In this document: in pieces, positions 17,308-25,833 of the stretch
Layout: each line of letters opens with the position of its first letter
How positions within the stretch are numbered: position 1 is the stretch's first letter
NCBI GenBank assembly: GCA_958295715.1
Contig: OY282371.1
Coordinates: forward strand, 1,063,183 to 1,127,182
DNA length: 64,000 nt
Origin: an uncultured Dehalococcoidia bacterium
GTDB taxonomy: Bacteria > Chloroflexota > Dehalococcoidia > Lucifugimonadales > GCA-2712585
Direction: 5' to 3'
Translations under genes and position numbers: made by a program
Notes under the pieces: generated by a model
What the model was told of the DNA's origin: nothing
The model's input: only the letters and a program-made list of their open reading frames with translations
The model's database searches: none

Positions 17308-17790
17308 CATTCCCGCTTCTCCCCTCCCGTCATTCCCGCGCAGGCGGGAAGGGCGTGTGCGCCCACTTAAGTTTTGAAGAGCGTTGGTTCTGCGTTGCGC
17401 CTAGTCAGCGACGCCACGCCCGCCGGCCCTTGGCCGCCCGCCATTCATTGCCCGCCGCCCTTCCGTCATTCCCGCGTCCCCCTTTCCGTCATTCCCGCGA
17501 AGGCGGGAATCCATCCCATCCCCGCTGCGCCGGGCCAACCGCGCCTCGGCGCCCCGGCCAGCCTTTTCGCTCCTCCCCTCCGTCATTCCCGCGAAGGCGG
17601 GAATCCAGGAAGGCCGCAACCCGGAACCAACGCCGCGAATCCCGGCGCCAGCCCGTAGATACGCCCCTCCACGGCTGAGCCGCGCGGCGCCCCCGCTCCT
17701 GCGCATCGTTACGCGGTTGCTCTGTCGCAGTGGGGTAAGAAAGATGGATTCCCGCCTGCGCGGGAATGACGAATAAGAGGGGGCGGGAAT
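17308..17790. repeat. Dispersed palindromic repeats (gap 17144-17968)
   Basis: Several GTCATTCCCGCG...GCGGGAATCCA palindromes, plus one long composite copy (17328-17397). The composite has hairpin TTCCCGCGCAGGCGGGAA, a second hairpin GGGCGTGTGCGCCC, then a tail close to TTTTGAAGAGCGTTGGTTCT. The rest of the gap (17144-17307) shows nothing recognisable. Confidence 0.85.
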
Positions 17791-17908
17791 GACGGAAGGG
17801 AGAGATAAGCGTCGCCAATGGCGGTTAGGCTATGGCCGCTTGACATAATCGGGTTATGATGATGGCGAATAGGCCCCGCGACGGCCGGCCCTGGCGGACA
17901 CAGGCCAA

Positions 17909-17937
17909 TTGGCCTTACACTCACCCTTTGCTATAAT
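17909..17937 (+). promoter_or_regulatory. Promoter for the flavin monooxygenase gene
   Basis: TTGGCC, a 17-base spacer, then a perfect TATAAT, 31 bases before the ATG. TTTAGGAG supplies the ribosome site. Confidence 0.6.
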
Positions 17938-17968
17938 CGGCGCAATTACAGAAGTTTAGGAGTAGCCC

Positions 17969-19126
17969 ATGAAATTCGGTTTCTTTATGATGCCCCTGCA
18001 CCACCCATCGGAAAACCCCACCCTGGCCTTCGAGCGGGACCTGGACTTTATCGAGTACGTGGACCACCTCGGCTTTGACGAGTGCTTCATCGGCGAGCAC
18101 CACTCGGCCGGCTGGGAAACCATACCCGCCCCCGACATTTTCATCGCCATGGCCGCCGCCCGCGCCAAGCGCATCACCCTTGGCACCGGCGTCATCAACC
18201 TGCCCTACCACCACCCCTTTCACGTGGCCGAGAGGATGGCCTTCTTGGACCACCTCCTGCGGGGCCGTCTGGTCATGGGCGTTGGCCCCGGGGTCCTGGC
18301 CACCGACCTAATGCTCTTTGGATTAGCCGTGGACCAGGTGCGCCCCATGTCCAACGAGTCCCTCGAAATCATCATCAAGCTGCTCGAGTCCGACGGCCCC
18401 GTCACCTACGAAGGGGAGTACTGGCAGATAAGGGACATGGAGTTGCAGATAAAGTCCTACCAGCAGCCCAGGCTCCCCATCGCCATGGCCAGTTCCGGCA
18501 GCATGAACAGCCTCCAGCAGGCGGGAAGGCACGGCCTGCCCATATGGTCCCTGGTCAACTCCCCCATCGCCGGCTCCGTGCCCTTGTCCCAGCAGTGGGA
18601 CGTTGTGGAGGAAGCGGCCCGCTCAGCGGGACGGCAGGTCAGCCGCGACGACTGGCGCCTGGTCCACTACGTCCACGTCGCCGAGAGCAAGGAACAGGCC
18701 ATGCGGGACATAAGCGACGGCATCCTTGAGTCCGTCAGCTACAACTTCGGAAACGGGAGCCAGGGGCAGTTCCAAGACTACCCCGGCCAGCCCTTCAGCG
18801 AGGTCACCGCCGAGCAGGTGGTGCGTAACAGGCAGTGGATAGTCGGCTCGCCGGATGAGGTGTCCCGGCAGCTTCAAGACCTGTTCACCGAGTCGGGCGG
18901 CGCCGGCGGGTTCCTCATCACCATCAACGAGTGGGCCCCCGTCGATAGGATGTACCGCAGCCTGGAGATGTTCGCCCGCTACGTGATGCCGTCCCTCCAA
19001 AAGTCCAACGCGGGCGTCCTTCGGGCGTGGGAGAAGACCCAGCGGTGGAACGAGGAGGGCGTTATCGCCGGGTATCGACAGGGTATGAGGGGAAGCGACA
19101 GCGCGACGGCCGGGAGCCGGTCCTGA
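17969..19126 (+). CDS. LLM-class flavin-dependent monooxygenase
   Basis: A 385-aa luciferase-like TIM-barrel oxidoreductase that uses FMNH2 supplied by a reductase. Family landmarks are KFGFFMMPLHHP at the N-terminus, GFDECFIGEHH with the active-site His pair, ITLGTGVINLPYHHPFHVAE and GRLVMGVGPG. Relatives oxidise terpenes, alkanes, sulfonates or nitrilotriacetate. The start has TTTAGGAG 8 bases upstream. It is followed 37 bases later by a two-domain alpha-beta barrel gene that is probably co-transcribed. A second, shorter LLM enzyme lies at 26184-27221. Confidence 0.9.
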   Translation: MKFGFFMMPLHHPSENPTLAFERDLDFIEYVDHLGFDECFIGEHHSAGWETIPAPDIFIAMAAARAKRITLGTGVINLPYHHPFHVAERMAFLDHLLRGRLVMGVGPGVLATDLMLFGLAVDQVRPMSNESLEIIIKLLESDGPVTYEGEYWQIRDMELQIKSYQQPRLPIAMASSGSMNSLQQAGRHGLPIWSLVNSPIAGSVPLSQQWDVVEEAARSAGRQVSRDDWRLVHYVHVAESKEQAMRDISDGILESVSYNFGNGSQGQFQDYPGQPFSEVTAEQVVRNRQWIVGSPDEVSRQLQDLFTESGGAGGFLITINEWAPVDRMYRSLEMFARYVMPSLQKSNAGVLRAWEKTQRWNEEGVIAGYRQGMRGSDSATAGSRS

Positions 19127-19163
19127 GGGCCGCCTATCCAACCAATCAGAAAGGAGATTTCCA

Positions 19164-19859
19164 ATGGCAGAGTTGCCCATAATCTACACCGTGAGGCTGG
19201 ACATGCTGGAAGAGGTGGAGGAGGAGTCCAACCGGTGGAACAACACCAAGCACATCTCAGACCTGCTGGGGTCGGGCTTCCTAAGCGCCGTCCGGTACCG
19301 CTCCATAAGCGGCGAACCCAAGTATCTGCATGTCTACGAGCTCCCCAGCGTGGAGCTGCTGAGCACTGAGGCCTACCAAAACGTTCGTAAGCATGACGAT
19401 TGGGGGCCGAAGCTCAGCCACGGCTTCAGCAGCCACTCGGCCTCGCTGTACAAACAGGTGTTGGCGGTGAACATAGCGGAAACGCCGCGCGACTTCACGG
19501 AGCCGCGGGACCCGGCCAAGTCCATGGGGGCTATCACCAGCAGCCATCTCGTGACGGCGCGGATGGACGTTGCCCCTGAGTCCGCCGACGAGTTTGTCCA
19601 GTGGCACCGGGAGGAGCACATACCCATGCTGCTAGACGCCCCGTCCTTCCGCAGCGTCAGGCTGTGCCAAAAGCATGGGGAACACCCCAGAACGCCGTCC
19701 CACGACCCTGAGTGGGTATCCATCTACGAGATGGAGGACGCCGGCGCCGTGGAACACCCGCGAGTCAAGGAGTCCAACAGCACGGAGTGGGCGAAGCGTA
19801 TGCACGCCGTGGCCGCCAACGTTCAGGTCAACGTGCTGGAGCGAATCCACCCCGCATAG
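19164..19859 (+). CDS. Two-domain dimeric alpha-beta barrel (EthD/ABM-like) protein
   Basis: A 231-aa soluble protein that looks like an internal duplication. Each half has a strand (YTVRLDMLEEVEEE; TARMDVAPESADEF), an RWN/QWHREEHIPMLLD helix and a YLHVYEL/WVSIYEMED strand. This is the layout of EthD-like small-molecule enzymes that normally form dimers of ~110 aa. The second half keeps the conserved WHREEHIPML motif; the first half has a degenerate RWNNTKHISDLL. AAAGGAG precedes the ATG. Downstream of the LLM monooxygenase it may process the oxidised product. Function inferred, moderate. Confidence 0.7.
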   Translation: MAELPIIYTVRLDMLEEVEEESNRWNNTKHISDLLGSGFLSAVRYRSISGEPKYLHVYELPSVELLSTEAYQNVRKHDDWGPKLSHGFSSHSASLYKQVLAVNIAETPRDFTEPRDPAKSMGAITSSHLVTARMDVAPESADEFVQWHREEHIPMLLDAPSFRSVRLCQKHGEHPRTPSHDPEWVSIYEMEDAGAVEHPRVKESNSTEWAKRMHAVAANVQVNVLERIHPA

Positions 19860-19982
19860 CCCCCCGCCCGCCCCGGCGCTGGGGGAACCCGGCAACCGCG
19901 ACTTCCGGTTAGCCGCGACCCCTTGCCGCCGCCGTGACTCCGGCGGGCAGCGCTGGGGGTCGCGACCCCTGCCCGCCCTCCC

Positions 19983-20235
19983 ATCCGTCATTCCCGCGCA
20001 GGCGGGAAGGGCACGTGTGCCCATTTTTGTTTTGCGGAGGGTCGGTTCTGCGTTATGGGCTTCCTGGATTCCCGCGCTCTCCCCTTCCGTCATTCCCGCG
20101 CAGGCGGGAAGGGCGCGCGCGCCCATTTTTGTTTTGCGGAGCGTTGGTTCTGCGTTAGAAGCTCCGGCTTCCCGCCATCCCGCCATCCCGCCGCCTTCTT
20201 ATCCGTCATTCCCGCGCAGGCGGGAATCCATCCCC
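19983..20235. repeat. Dispersed repeats with two composite copies (gap 19860-20382)
   Basis: Two composite copies in the same orientation (19986-20054 and 20088-20157). Each has the CATTCCCGCGCAGG hairpin, a GC-rich second hairpin (GGGCACGTGTGCCC; GGGCGCGCGCGCCC), then a TTTTGTTTTGCGGAG tail. A plain palindrome follows at ~20205-20233. The adjacent 100 bases before the next gene show no further structure. Confidence 0.85.
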
Positions 20236-20382
20236 ATTCATGCCACAATCCACGGGCGAGAGAGCGTCACTTCCCTCGGAGGGCGGCGCAAAGGCCTCAA
20301 TTCTTAAGAGCATCCCCTTTGTGCTAACATATAACCGGGTGGCCTGTCCGGAGGGCCGCCACCGAATCGAGGAGGAGTGAGC

Positions 20383-21303
20383 GTGGCGACGGAGATTGAG
20401 CGGTACAGGGGCGCGCTGCTCGGCCTAGCCGTGGGTGACGCCTTGGGGACCACCTTGGAGTTCAAACCGCCAGGCTCTTTCCAGCCGGTGTCGGACATTG
20501 TGGGCGGCGGCCCCTTCGGCCTGGAGCCGGGGCAGTGGACGGATGACACCTCTATGGCCCTATGCCTGGCCGAGAGCCTGGTCGAATGTCGCGGATTCGA
20601 CCCCATTGACCAGCTTCAGAGGTACGTGGACTGGTGGCAGAACGGGCATCTCAGCAGCACGGGAGAGTGCTTTGACATCGGCACCACCACCGCCGCCGCC
20701 CTGTCCGGCTTTCTATCCAGCGGCAAGCCCTGCGGCCAGACGTCGCAGTGGAGCGCGAGCAACGGTTCAATCATGCGCTTGGCCCCGGTTCCCATGTTCT
20801 ACGCCAAGGACATGGACAAAGCCGTTGAGTTCGCCGGCCGCAGCTCCGTCACGACCCACGCCGCCGCCGAGCCGGTGGGCGCCTGCCGCTACATGGCCGG
20901 CCTCATCGTCCAAGCGCTGCGGGGCGGCGCGAAAGAGGAGATGTTGGCCCCTTCGTCTATGGGCGGGCTGCCCGGTGGGATTCAGAGGGTGGCGAGCGGC
21001 TCCTTCAAGATAGCTCAGCCCCCGGAAATCCGGGGGACGGGATACGTCGTCGAGTCGCTGGAGGCCGCTTTGTGGGCCTTTTGGAACAGCGACAACTTCG
21101 CCGGCGGCGCCCTCCTCGCAGTGAATCTCGGCGACGACGCCGACACCACGGGCGCGGTTTACGGGCAAATCGCCGGGGCATTCTATGGAGACGTCGGAAT
21201 ACCCCAAGGCTGGCGTGACGTGGTGGCCCTGGGAGACAAGATAACCGCCTTGGCGGAACAACTCTACCGCTTGAGACACGTCCCGCAAGAAGTTGGGGGA
21301 TAG
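20383..21303 (+). CDS. ADP-ribosylglycohydrolase family protein
   Basis: A 306-aa all-helical hydrolase that removes ADP-ribose from proteins or small molecules using two metal ions. The metal-binding acids are in place: GDALGTTLE near the N-terminus, WTDDTSMALCLAESL, and the C-terminal NLGDDADTTGAVYGQIAGA. GTG 20383 is preferred because GAGGAGG lies 7 bases upstream; the GTG at 20377 overlaps that site. It sits alone between repeat clusters. DraG-type nitrogenase regulation is unlikely without nif genes nearby. Confidence 0.9.
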   Translation: MATEIERYRGALLGLAVGDALGTTLEFKPPGSFQPVSDIVGGGPFGLEPGQWTDDTSMALCLAESLVECRGFDPIDQLQRYVDWWQNGHLSSTGECFDIGTTTAAALSGFLSSGKPCGQTSQWSASNGSIMRLAPVPMFYAKDMDKAVEFAGRSSVTTHAAAEPVGACRYMAGLIVQALRGGAKEEMLAPSSMGGLPGGIQRVASGSFKIAQPPEIRGTGYVVESLEAALWAFWNSDNFAGGALLAVNLGDDADTTGAVYGQIAGAFYGDVGIPQGWRDVVALGDKITALAEQLYRLRHVPQEVGG

Positions 21304-21325
21304 CAGCCCAGACCCTCCCCCTCCC

Positions 21326-21355
21326 GTCATTCCCGCGAAGGCGGGAATCCATCTT
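21326..21355. repeat. Single dispersed palindrome after the ADP-ribosylglycohydrolase gene
   Basis: One GTCATTCCCGCGAAGGCGGG hairpin followed by AATCCATCTTCCC, 24 bases past the stop codon. Its position would suit a terminator-like or mRNA-end role. Confidence 0.8.
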
Positions 21356-21540
21356 CCCAAGACCGGGGTCTGCCGGCGCCGGCCCTCCTGCCGTTCCTCA
21401 ATAGAATCAATCACACGGGGGGCGGTTCACGCCGGCCTACATCCATCCAGCCCAGGCCCGTTTCCAACTTGGATGCTTCACCGCCCTGTGATACCATGGC
21501 GCCATTCCACCCGCATCCACCGCCGCGCAAAGGAGAAACC

Positions 21541-22758
21541 ATGCGTCTCCCCAAGTCTGCCCTTGAAGGCGTCCGAGTCCTCGACTTAGGCCGGTACCAG
21601 GCCGGGCCACGGGCCGGGCTGGTCATGGCGCGCCTCGGCGCCGAGGTCATCAAGGTCGAAGCCCCCGGCGGCGACGAAAGCAGGGACCACGGCCCCTTTG
21701 TGAGGGGGCAGAGCGCCTACTGGGTGCAGTACAACAGCGGCAAGAAGAGCCTTGGCCTGAACCTGCGCTCCGACGAGGGCAAGGACGTGCTCCGCAAACT
21801 GGTCAAGGTCTCCGACGTGCTCATCCAAAACTTTCGCCCCGGGACCATCGCCAAGATGGGCTTCCCCTATGAGGAGCTTGAAAGGCTCAACAAGGGCATT
21901 ATCATGGTCAACGTGTCCGCCTATGGGCAGTACGGCCCCTACAGCGACAGGGTGGGCTTCGACCCCATCGGGCAGGCCATAAGCGGCATGATGACCCTCA
22001 CCGGCTTCCCCGACATGCCCCCCATAACCACCGCCAACCCCGTCATAGACCGCATAACCTCCCTCCACGCCACCATCGGCGCCCTGGCCGCCCTCCACGA
22101 GCGCGCTATTTCGGGAAGGGGCCAGTGCGTGGACGTCTGCCTGGCCGACACCGGCTACTCCATGACCGAGATACAGTGCAGCGCCTACCTGGGGTCCGGC
22201 TTCGATACCCCCCGCAGGGGCAACGGCAAGGGCACGAGCAACATCTACAGGGCGAAGGATGGCTGGGTGCTCCTGTCCGCTCAGAGCAACAACATCTGGC
22301 CCAGGTTCTGCGCCGTTATTGGGAAGCCTCACTGGGCCGCCGACCCCCGCTTTTCCACCCGTTCATCCCGTGACGACAACGCCGACACCATTGAGGAGGA
22401 GTTGAACGGCTGGTTCTTGGAGCGGACGGTCGCCGAGGCCGTGGACCTCATCGCCGCTGAGGGGATACCCTGCCAGGCGGTGAACCGCATCCCCGAGGCG
22501 GCCACCGACCCGCACCTGAGCCAGCGCGAACTGCTGGTGGAGGCGCCTGACCCCGTGGCCGGGAGCATTCACGTGTCGGGGAAGAACATCAAGCTGAGCC
22601 GCAGCGAGGTCATCGTCGGCTCCGCCCCGACGCCCGGTCAGCACACCCGCGAGATCCTTGGCGGCCTGCTTGACTACTCCGACGCGGAGATAGACGCCCT
22701 GGAAAGCCGGGGCGCCGTCTACACCGGCCTGGCCAGGCAGGAGGCCGGGGCGCCCTAG
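21541..22758 (+). CDS. CaiB/BaiF-family CoA-transferase
   Basis: A 405-aa class III CoA-transferase that moves CoA between carboxylic acids through an aspartyl thioester. Seen: GVRVLDLGRYQAGPRAG at the start, the GAEVIKVEAPGGDESRDHG block, YNSGKKSLGLNL, and RGQCVDVCLADTGYSMTE, which carries the likely catalytic Asp. The C-terminal lid domain is present and length is normal. ATG 21541 follows AAAGGAG; upstream in-frame ATGs lack a site. The gene stands alone, convergent with the small RNA unit at 22825-23131. Confidence 0.92.
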   Translation: MRLPKSALEGVRVLDLGRYQAGPRAGLVMARLGAEVIKVEAPGGDESRDHGPFVRGQSAYWVQYNSGKKSLGLNLRSDEGKDVLRKLVKVSDVLIQNFRPGTIAKMGFPYEELERLNKGIIMVNVSAYGQYGPYSDRVGFDPIGQAISGMMTLTGFPDMPPITTANPVIDRITSLHATIGALAALHERAISGRGQCVDVCLADTGYSMTEIQCSAYLGSGFDTPRRGNGKGTSNIYRAKDGWVLLSAQSNNIWPRFCAVIGKPHWAADPRFSTRSSRDDNADTIEEELNGWFLERTVAEAVDLIAAEGIPCQAVNRIPEAATDPHLSQRELLVEAPDPVAGSIHVSGKNIKLSRSEVIVGSAPTPGQHTREILGGLLDYSDAEIDALESRGAVYTGLARQEAGAP

Positions 22759-22824
22759 CCGCGGCGGGAAGGCCGCCTAGTCCCACCACCCCGCCGCCGT
22801 GGACATGGCCCTTTCGCGGGACAA

Positions 22825-22852
22825 CAAAAAAGAAGCCTTGCGGCTCCTCTTT
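22825..22852 (-). terminator. Intrinsic terminator of the stand-alone small RNA
   Basis: On the minus strand AAGAGGAGCC, loop GCAA, GGCTTCTTTTTT: a GNRA-capped stem with three G-U pairs running straight into a T-tract. No minus-strand gene lies downstream, so it ends a self-contained transcript. Confidence 0.85.
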
Positions 22853-23096
22853 CGTCAGCGACGTCGGGCCCGAACCCTGAACTTCAACATCCCTTAGGTC
22901 CTAGGGTGGACCCCCGCACAGGGCGATGGCAGGCATTTGCCCGAACCCGACCGCCGAAACTCCTGTTTTTTGCTTGACTCCGTTAGCTGGTCGAATCCAG
23001 ACAGATGCCTGCCATCGCCCTCTTACTTAAACTATATCCCATACTTCACCTCCTTAGGGCCCTCACGAGCGCCTGTTAAGATTCCGCGCGAGCGGT
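22826..23096 (-). ncRNA. Candidate structured small RNA (~270 nt) carrying a 19-codon ORF
   Basis: This transcription unit has a strong promoter, a Shine-Dalgarno with a short ORF, and an intrinsic terminator, but no downstream gene. A near-perfect 20-bp inverted repeat (arms 23002-23021 and 22920-22939, AGGGCGATGGCAGGCAT core, one mismatch) encloses ~60 bases. The 5' arm lies inside the short ORF, so translation would compete with folding. A second GC-rich section (22861-22915) contains GGGTTCGGGCCCG-like hairpins. It lacks tmRNA ends, the SRP tetraloop helix, 6S layout and RNase P core. It could be a dual-function regulatory RNA or a leader without its gene. Confidence 0.6.
22983..23042 (-). 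CDS. 19-aa short ORF inside the small RNA
   Basis: ATG at 23042 is preceded by AAGGAGG at a 6-base spacing, one of the best ribosome sites in the window. The peptide is MGYSLSKRAMAGICLDSTS, mildly basic then polar, with one Cys. Codons 8-14 form the 5' arm of the 20-bp hairpin. It may be a leader peptide or a small effector. No homolog is recalled. Confidence 0.45.
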   Translation of the reverse strand: MGYSLSKRAMAGICLDSTS

Positions 23097-23102
23097 AGCC
23101 CC

Positions 23103-23131
23103 ATAGTAAGCCCCGCGCCGCTGGGTGTCAA
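23103..23131 (-). promoter_or_regulatory. Consensus sigma-70 promoter for the small RNA
   Basis: TTGACA, a 17-base spacer, TACTAT on the minus strand. This is the only full -35/-10 match I found in the window. Transcription should start near 23096. Confidence 0.8.
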
Positions 23132-23149
23132 GCAGGTTCACGCTAAACT

Positions 23150-23935
23150 TCAATCCTTATAGACCACGACGGTGTCGCAGATATGGTCGTGCACCCCCCG
23201 CTTGTCCTCGCTGAAGGCGACCAGTAAAAAGGGGATGCCAAACAGCGGGAAGAAAGACAGTGAGATGGCGCAGTATCTGACAAAGGCCCTGCCGATTCCG
23301 CACCTGGAGCCGTCGGTACGCAGCACGCACAGCCCCAAGATCCGCTTGCCAAGGGTGGCTGCCCACTGGGAGACGCTAACCGTATAATAGAGTATGACAC
23401 CCGCCCAGGAAATCAGTTGAAGAAAGGTGTCAAGGGTAGTCGCTTCACCACCCTGCGCCTGCCATTCGTCAAGGGCCTCAGGAGACGCGATAGCCACTGC
23501 AACTCCCACTACAATAAACAAAGCTAATATGCCGACTGCAAGAATCAGCGAGTCCAGCAGATAGGCGGCCACCCGTATCCAGAACCCGGACCGGCGCCGG
23601 TCCGGGTTCAATGAAGCGCTTGCCGCCTCTTTTTCTCCGAGGGGCAACGAACATGAGGAGCAGAAGGCGGCCCCCGGCTCGTTGACGCTGTGGCAGCTAG
23701 GACAAACGGCGAGTTTGATGGATTCGGTAACCGGCGGGGGGTCGGCCGCGCCGCTCTGTTCGTGGCCCTGGGCGCCGACGCCTAAACCCGCTCCGCAGAT
23801 CCGGCAAGACTGGCTGTCTATAGAATTCTCAGCGTTGCAGCTTGGGCAGAGGCCTTGCAGCATCCCGCCGCACTGGGGGCAATGGATAAACCTTTCATTA
23901 AAGGTCCGGTAACAGTTAAGGCATCGCCTTTCCAC
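23150..23935 (-). CDS. Zinc-ribbon and RDD-domain membrane protein
   Basis: A 261-aa protein. The first ~100 residues carry three zinc-ribbon knuckle pairs: CLNC/CPQC, CPSC/CRIC and CPSC/CSSC. The rest is an RDD domain with R-V-A-A-Y-L-L-D-S at its first helix, about four hydrophobic segments, and a final DKRGVHDHICDTVVV strand typical of the family. RDD proteins are poorly understood; some act as sodium/proton antiporters. GTG 23935 is the likely start, with AGGGGA upstream. The downstream small RNA has its own promoter. Confidence 0.85.
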   Translation of the reverse strand: MERRCLNCYRTFNERFIHCPQCGGMLQGLCPSCNAENSIDSQSCRICGAGLGVGAQGHEQSGAADPPPVTESIKLAVCPSCHSVNEPGAAFCSSCSLPLGEKEAASASLNPDRRRSGFWIRVAAYLLDSLILAVGILALFIVVGVAVAIASPEALDEWQAQGGEATTLDTFLQLISWAGVILYYTVSVSQWAATLGKRILGLCVLRTDGSRCGIGRAFVRYCAISLSFFPLFGIPFLLVAFSEDKRGVHDHICDTVVVYKD

Positions 23936-24095
23936 GGGCTGCGTTCCCCTAACCTTTTTTCCTGGAAGGCTCGGCGTTCATTTCACGGCTTAACATAGGC
24001 TTAGCCGCCTTTGCTGTCAATGCCGCGTTTCCCCTCTCCCCGCTCTGAGGCGTATAATGCGCCCACTTACCCCAATCAGCGAATAGAGGTGTCAG

Positions 24096-24404
24096 ATGCA
24101 GCAGAAACCTTCCTACGTAGCCACCCTGGAGGCCAGCGACCCGGACCTGCTCCGCGGCGTCGCGGCCATGAGGGAGTTCACCCTTAAGGATGGCGCCCTT
24201 TCCACCAAGGTCAAGACCCTTATGATGATGTTGTGCGACTCCCTGCTTTCCCACCCCGACGGCGTCCGGGCCATTGCCGGCAGGGCGAGGGGGATGGGCG
24301 CCAGCGAGGAGGAGATAGCCGAGACGCTCCACGTGGCCTTCCTGATGGGCGGCCTGCCCGCGCTGGTCACGGGATGCAACGCCTTCGAATCGCCATCCGG
24401 TTAG
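24096..24404 (+). CDS. Carboxymuconolactone decarboxylase (CMD)-family protein
   Basis: A 102-aa helical protein with the CMD/AhpD core: LSTKVKTLMMMLCDSLLSHPDGV, then ARGMGASEEEIAETLHVAFLMGG. Only one Cys is present at the active-site turn, so the CxxC of AhpD disulfide reductases is missing. A lactone-decarboxylase-like or structural role fits better. It converges on the amidase gene with one base between them. TATAAT at 24053-24058 may be its -10. Confidence 0.8.
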   Translation: MQQKPSYVATLEASDPDLLRGVAAMREFTLKDGALSTKVKTLMMMLCDSLLSHPDGVRAIAGRARGMGASEEEIAETLHVAFLMGGLPALVTGCNAFESPSG

Positions 24405-24405
24405 C

Positions 24406-25833
24406 CTATATGGGCGGCCGTTCGGTATGCCAGGATGCGCTTTGCTGGTAGATATGGGCCAACTTCAGCAGCAGCCCGTCGGAGAAGGGGCCGCCGGCCA
24501 GCTGCAAGGCCGTTGGCAGCCGCCTGCCCTCCTCCGAGGTCACAAAGCCGCAGTGGACGGCCAGGGCCGGAACGCTGGCGAGATTGAAGCATCCGGTCAG
24601 GCTCCGGCGGCCGGACATCCGCCCCTTAGCCTCCTCCCGGCTGAAGATGCCCGGCTTGGTGTTGATTAGGGGCGGCGGCTCCGAGGTGTTGGGCAGGGCC
24701 AGCGCGTCCACCCCCTCAAGGGCCTCAAAGACCTGGCGCCGTATCAACTCCCTGAGCTTCTGCGCCTTGTAGTACAACTGCGCCGGCAGAACGGAGCCGG
24801 TCAAAAAGTCGGTGCGCACGTTGTGGTCGTACTCCTCGGGCCGCGTCTGAAGCCATCGCCGGTGCATGGGCGCGGCCTCCACCTCAATGTGAATCCGGTT
24901 GACGGAGGCGGTGTAGGGCAGCAGCGGTATGGACACTTCCGACACGGAGGCCCCCAGTCCTTGCAACGCGGCTATGGCCTCGGAAACCCTTTCCCTGACC
25001 TGCGGCTGCACGAAGTCGGCGTAAAGGGCCTCCCTGACCACCCCTATCCGCAGACCCCTGATATCCCCCTCCAGCGCCCCGGCGTAGTCGTCAACGGGCC
25101 TCTTGGCGCTGTAGCGGTCCTTCGGGTCGTGGCCCGCGATGGCCTGAAGGGTCGCCGCGCAGTCCTCCGCCGTGCGGGACACCGGCCCCGCGATGTCGTT
25201 GGACCAGGAGGCCCCCAACATCCCGTAGCGGCTGACCAGCCCGTAGGTGGGTCTCAGGCCCACGAGGCCGCAGTTGTTGGCCGGGTTGCGTATGGAGCCC
25301 CCCGTGTCCTCACCCAGCGAGGTGGCGCAGAGGAAGGCGGCGGTGGCCGCCCCGGAGCCGCTGCTGGACGTGCCTGGGTTCCTGCTCAAGTCCCACGGGT
25401 TCCGGGGGATGCCCCAGGGATGGCTCACGCTGTTGCCGGTGGCGAACTCACTCATGTTGAGCTTGCCCAGCAGGACGGCCCCGGCCCTCTTCAGCCGGGA
25501 TATCACCGTGGCGTCCTCCTGTGGGGTGAAATCGGCCAGTATCCTGGAGCCGCCGGTGGTGCGGACGCCCTTGGTCCAGAACTGGTCTTTGACGGCAAAG
25601 GGCACGCCGTGCAGCGGTCCCAGGTAGTCCCCGGCGGCTATGGCCCGTTCGGCCTCCTTGGCGGCTTCAAGGGCCTCGTCGCGGCACACGGTGATATAGC
25701 TGTTCAGCCTGCCGTCCACCTCGTCAATGCGTTCGAGGTAGGCCTCGGCGGCCTCCACCGGGGACACCTCCCGCCGCCGGATGAGGCCGCCCAACTCCAT
25801 CGCCGTCAAGAAGGGTATGTCAGCCCTGTTCAT
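24406..25833 (-). CDS. Amidase-signature enzyme (GatA-like)
   Basis: A 475-aa Ser-cisSer-Lys hydrolase of amides. The catalytic Lys is in GVPFAVKDQF. The Gly/Ser-rich signature reads GTSSSGSGAATAAFLC, then LGEDTGGSIRNPA with the nucleophile Ser. Length suits GatA and stand-alone amidases. Its start overlaps the end of a GatC-like gene by 14 bases. No gatB is nearby, so it is more likely a catabolic amidase with a GatC-type partner than the tRNA amidotransferase, though that is not excluded. Confidence 0.9.
   Translation of the reverse strand: MNRADIPFLTAMELGGLIRRREVSPVEAAEAYLERIDEVDGRLNSYITVCRDEALEAAKEAERAIAAGDYLGPLHGVPFAVKDQFWTKGVRTTGGSRILADFTPQEDATVISRLKRAGAVLLGKLNMSEFATGNSVSHPWGIPRNPWDLSRNPGTSSSGSGAATAAFLCATSLGEDTGGSIRNPANNCGLVGLRPTYGLVSRYGMLGASWSNDIAGPVSRTAEDCAATLQAIAGHDPKDRYSAKRPVDDYAGALEGDIRGLRIGVVREALYADFVQPQVRERVSEAIAALQGLGASVSEVSIPLLPYTASVNRIHIEVEAAPMHRRWLQTRPEEYDHNVRTDFLTGSVLPAQLYYKAQKLRELIRRQVFEALEGVDALALPNTSEPPPLINTKPGIFSREEAKGRMSGRRSLTGCFNLASVPALAVHCGFVTSEEGRRLPTALQLAGGPFSDGLLLKLAHIYQQSASWHTERPPI

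Noticed and set aside
17840-17860. TTGACATAATC as a plus-strand promoter
   Set aside because: No -10 at a workable distance; similar TTGACATAAYC strings at ~3045 and ~5913 also lack one. It may instead be part of minus-strand leaders.
23004-23078. Plus-strand 24-codon hydrophobic ORF (MPAIALLLKLYPILHLLRAL...) as a type I toxin antisense to the small RNA
   Set aside because: No ribosome site or -10 box on the plus strand; the minus strand has full signals and explains the sequence.
22825-23131. tmRNA (because of TCTGGATTCGAC on the minus strand)
   Set aside because: No pairing 5' and 3' acceptor ends, no CCA-side T-arm, no ALAA-like tag, and the unit is too short.
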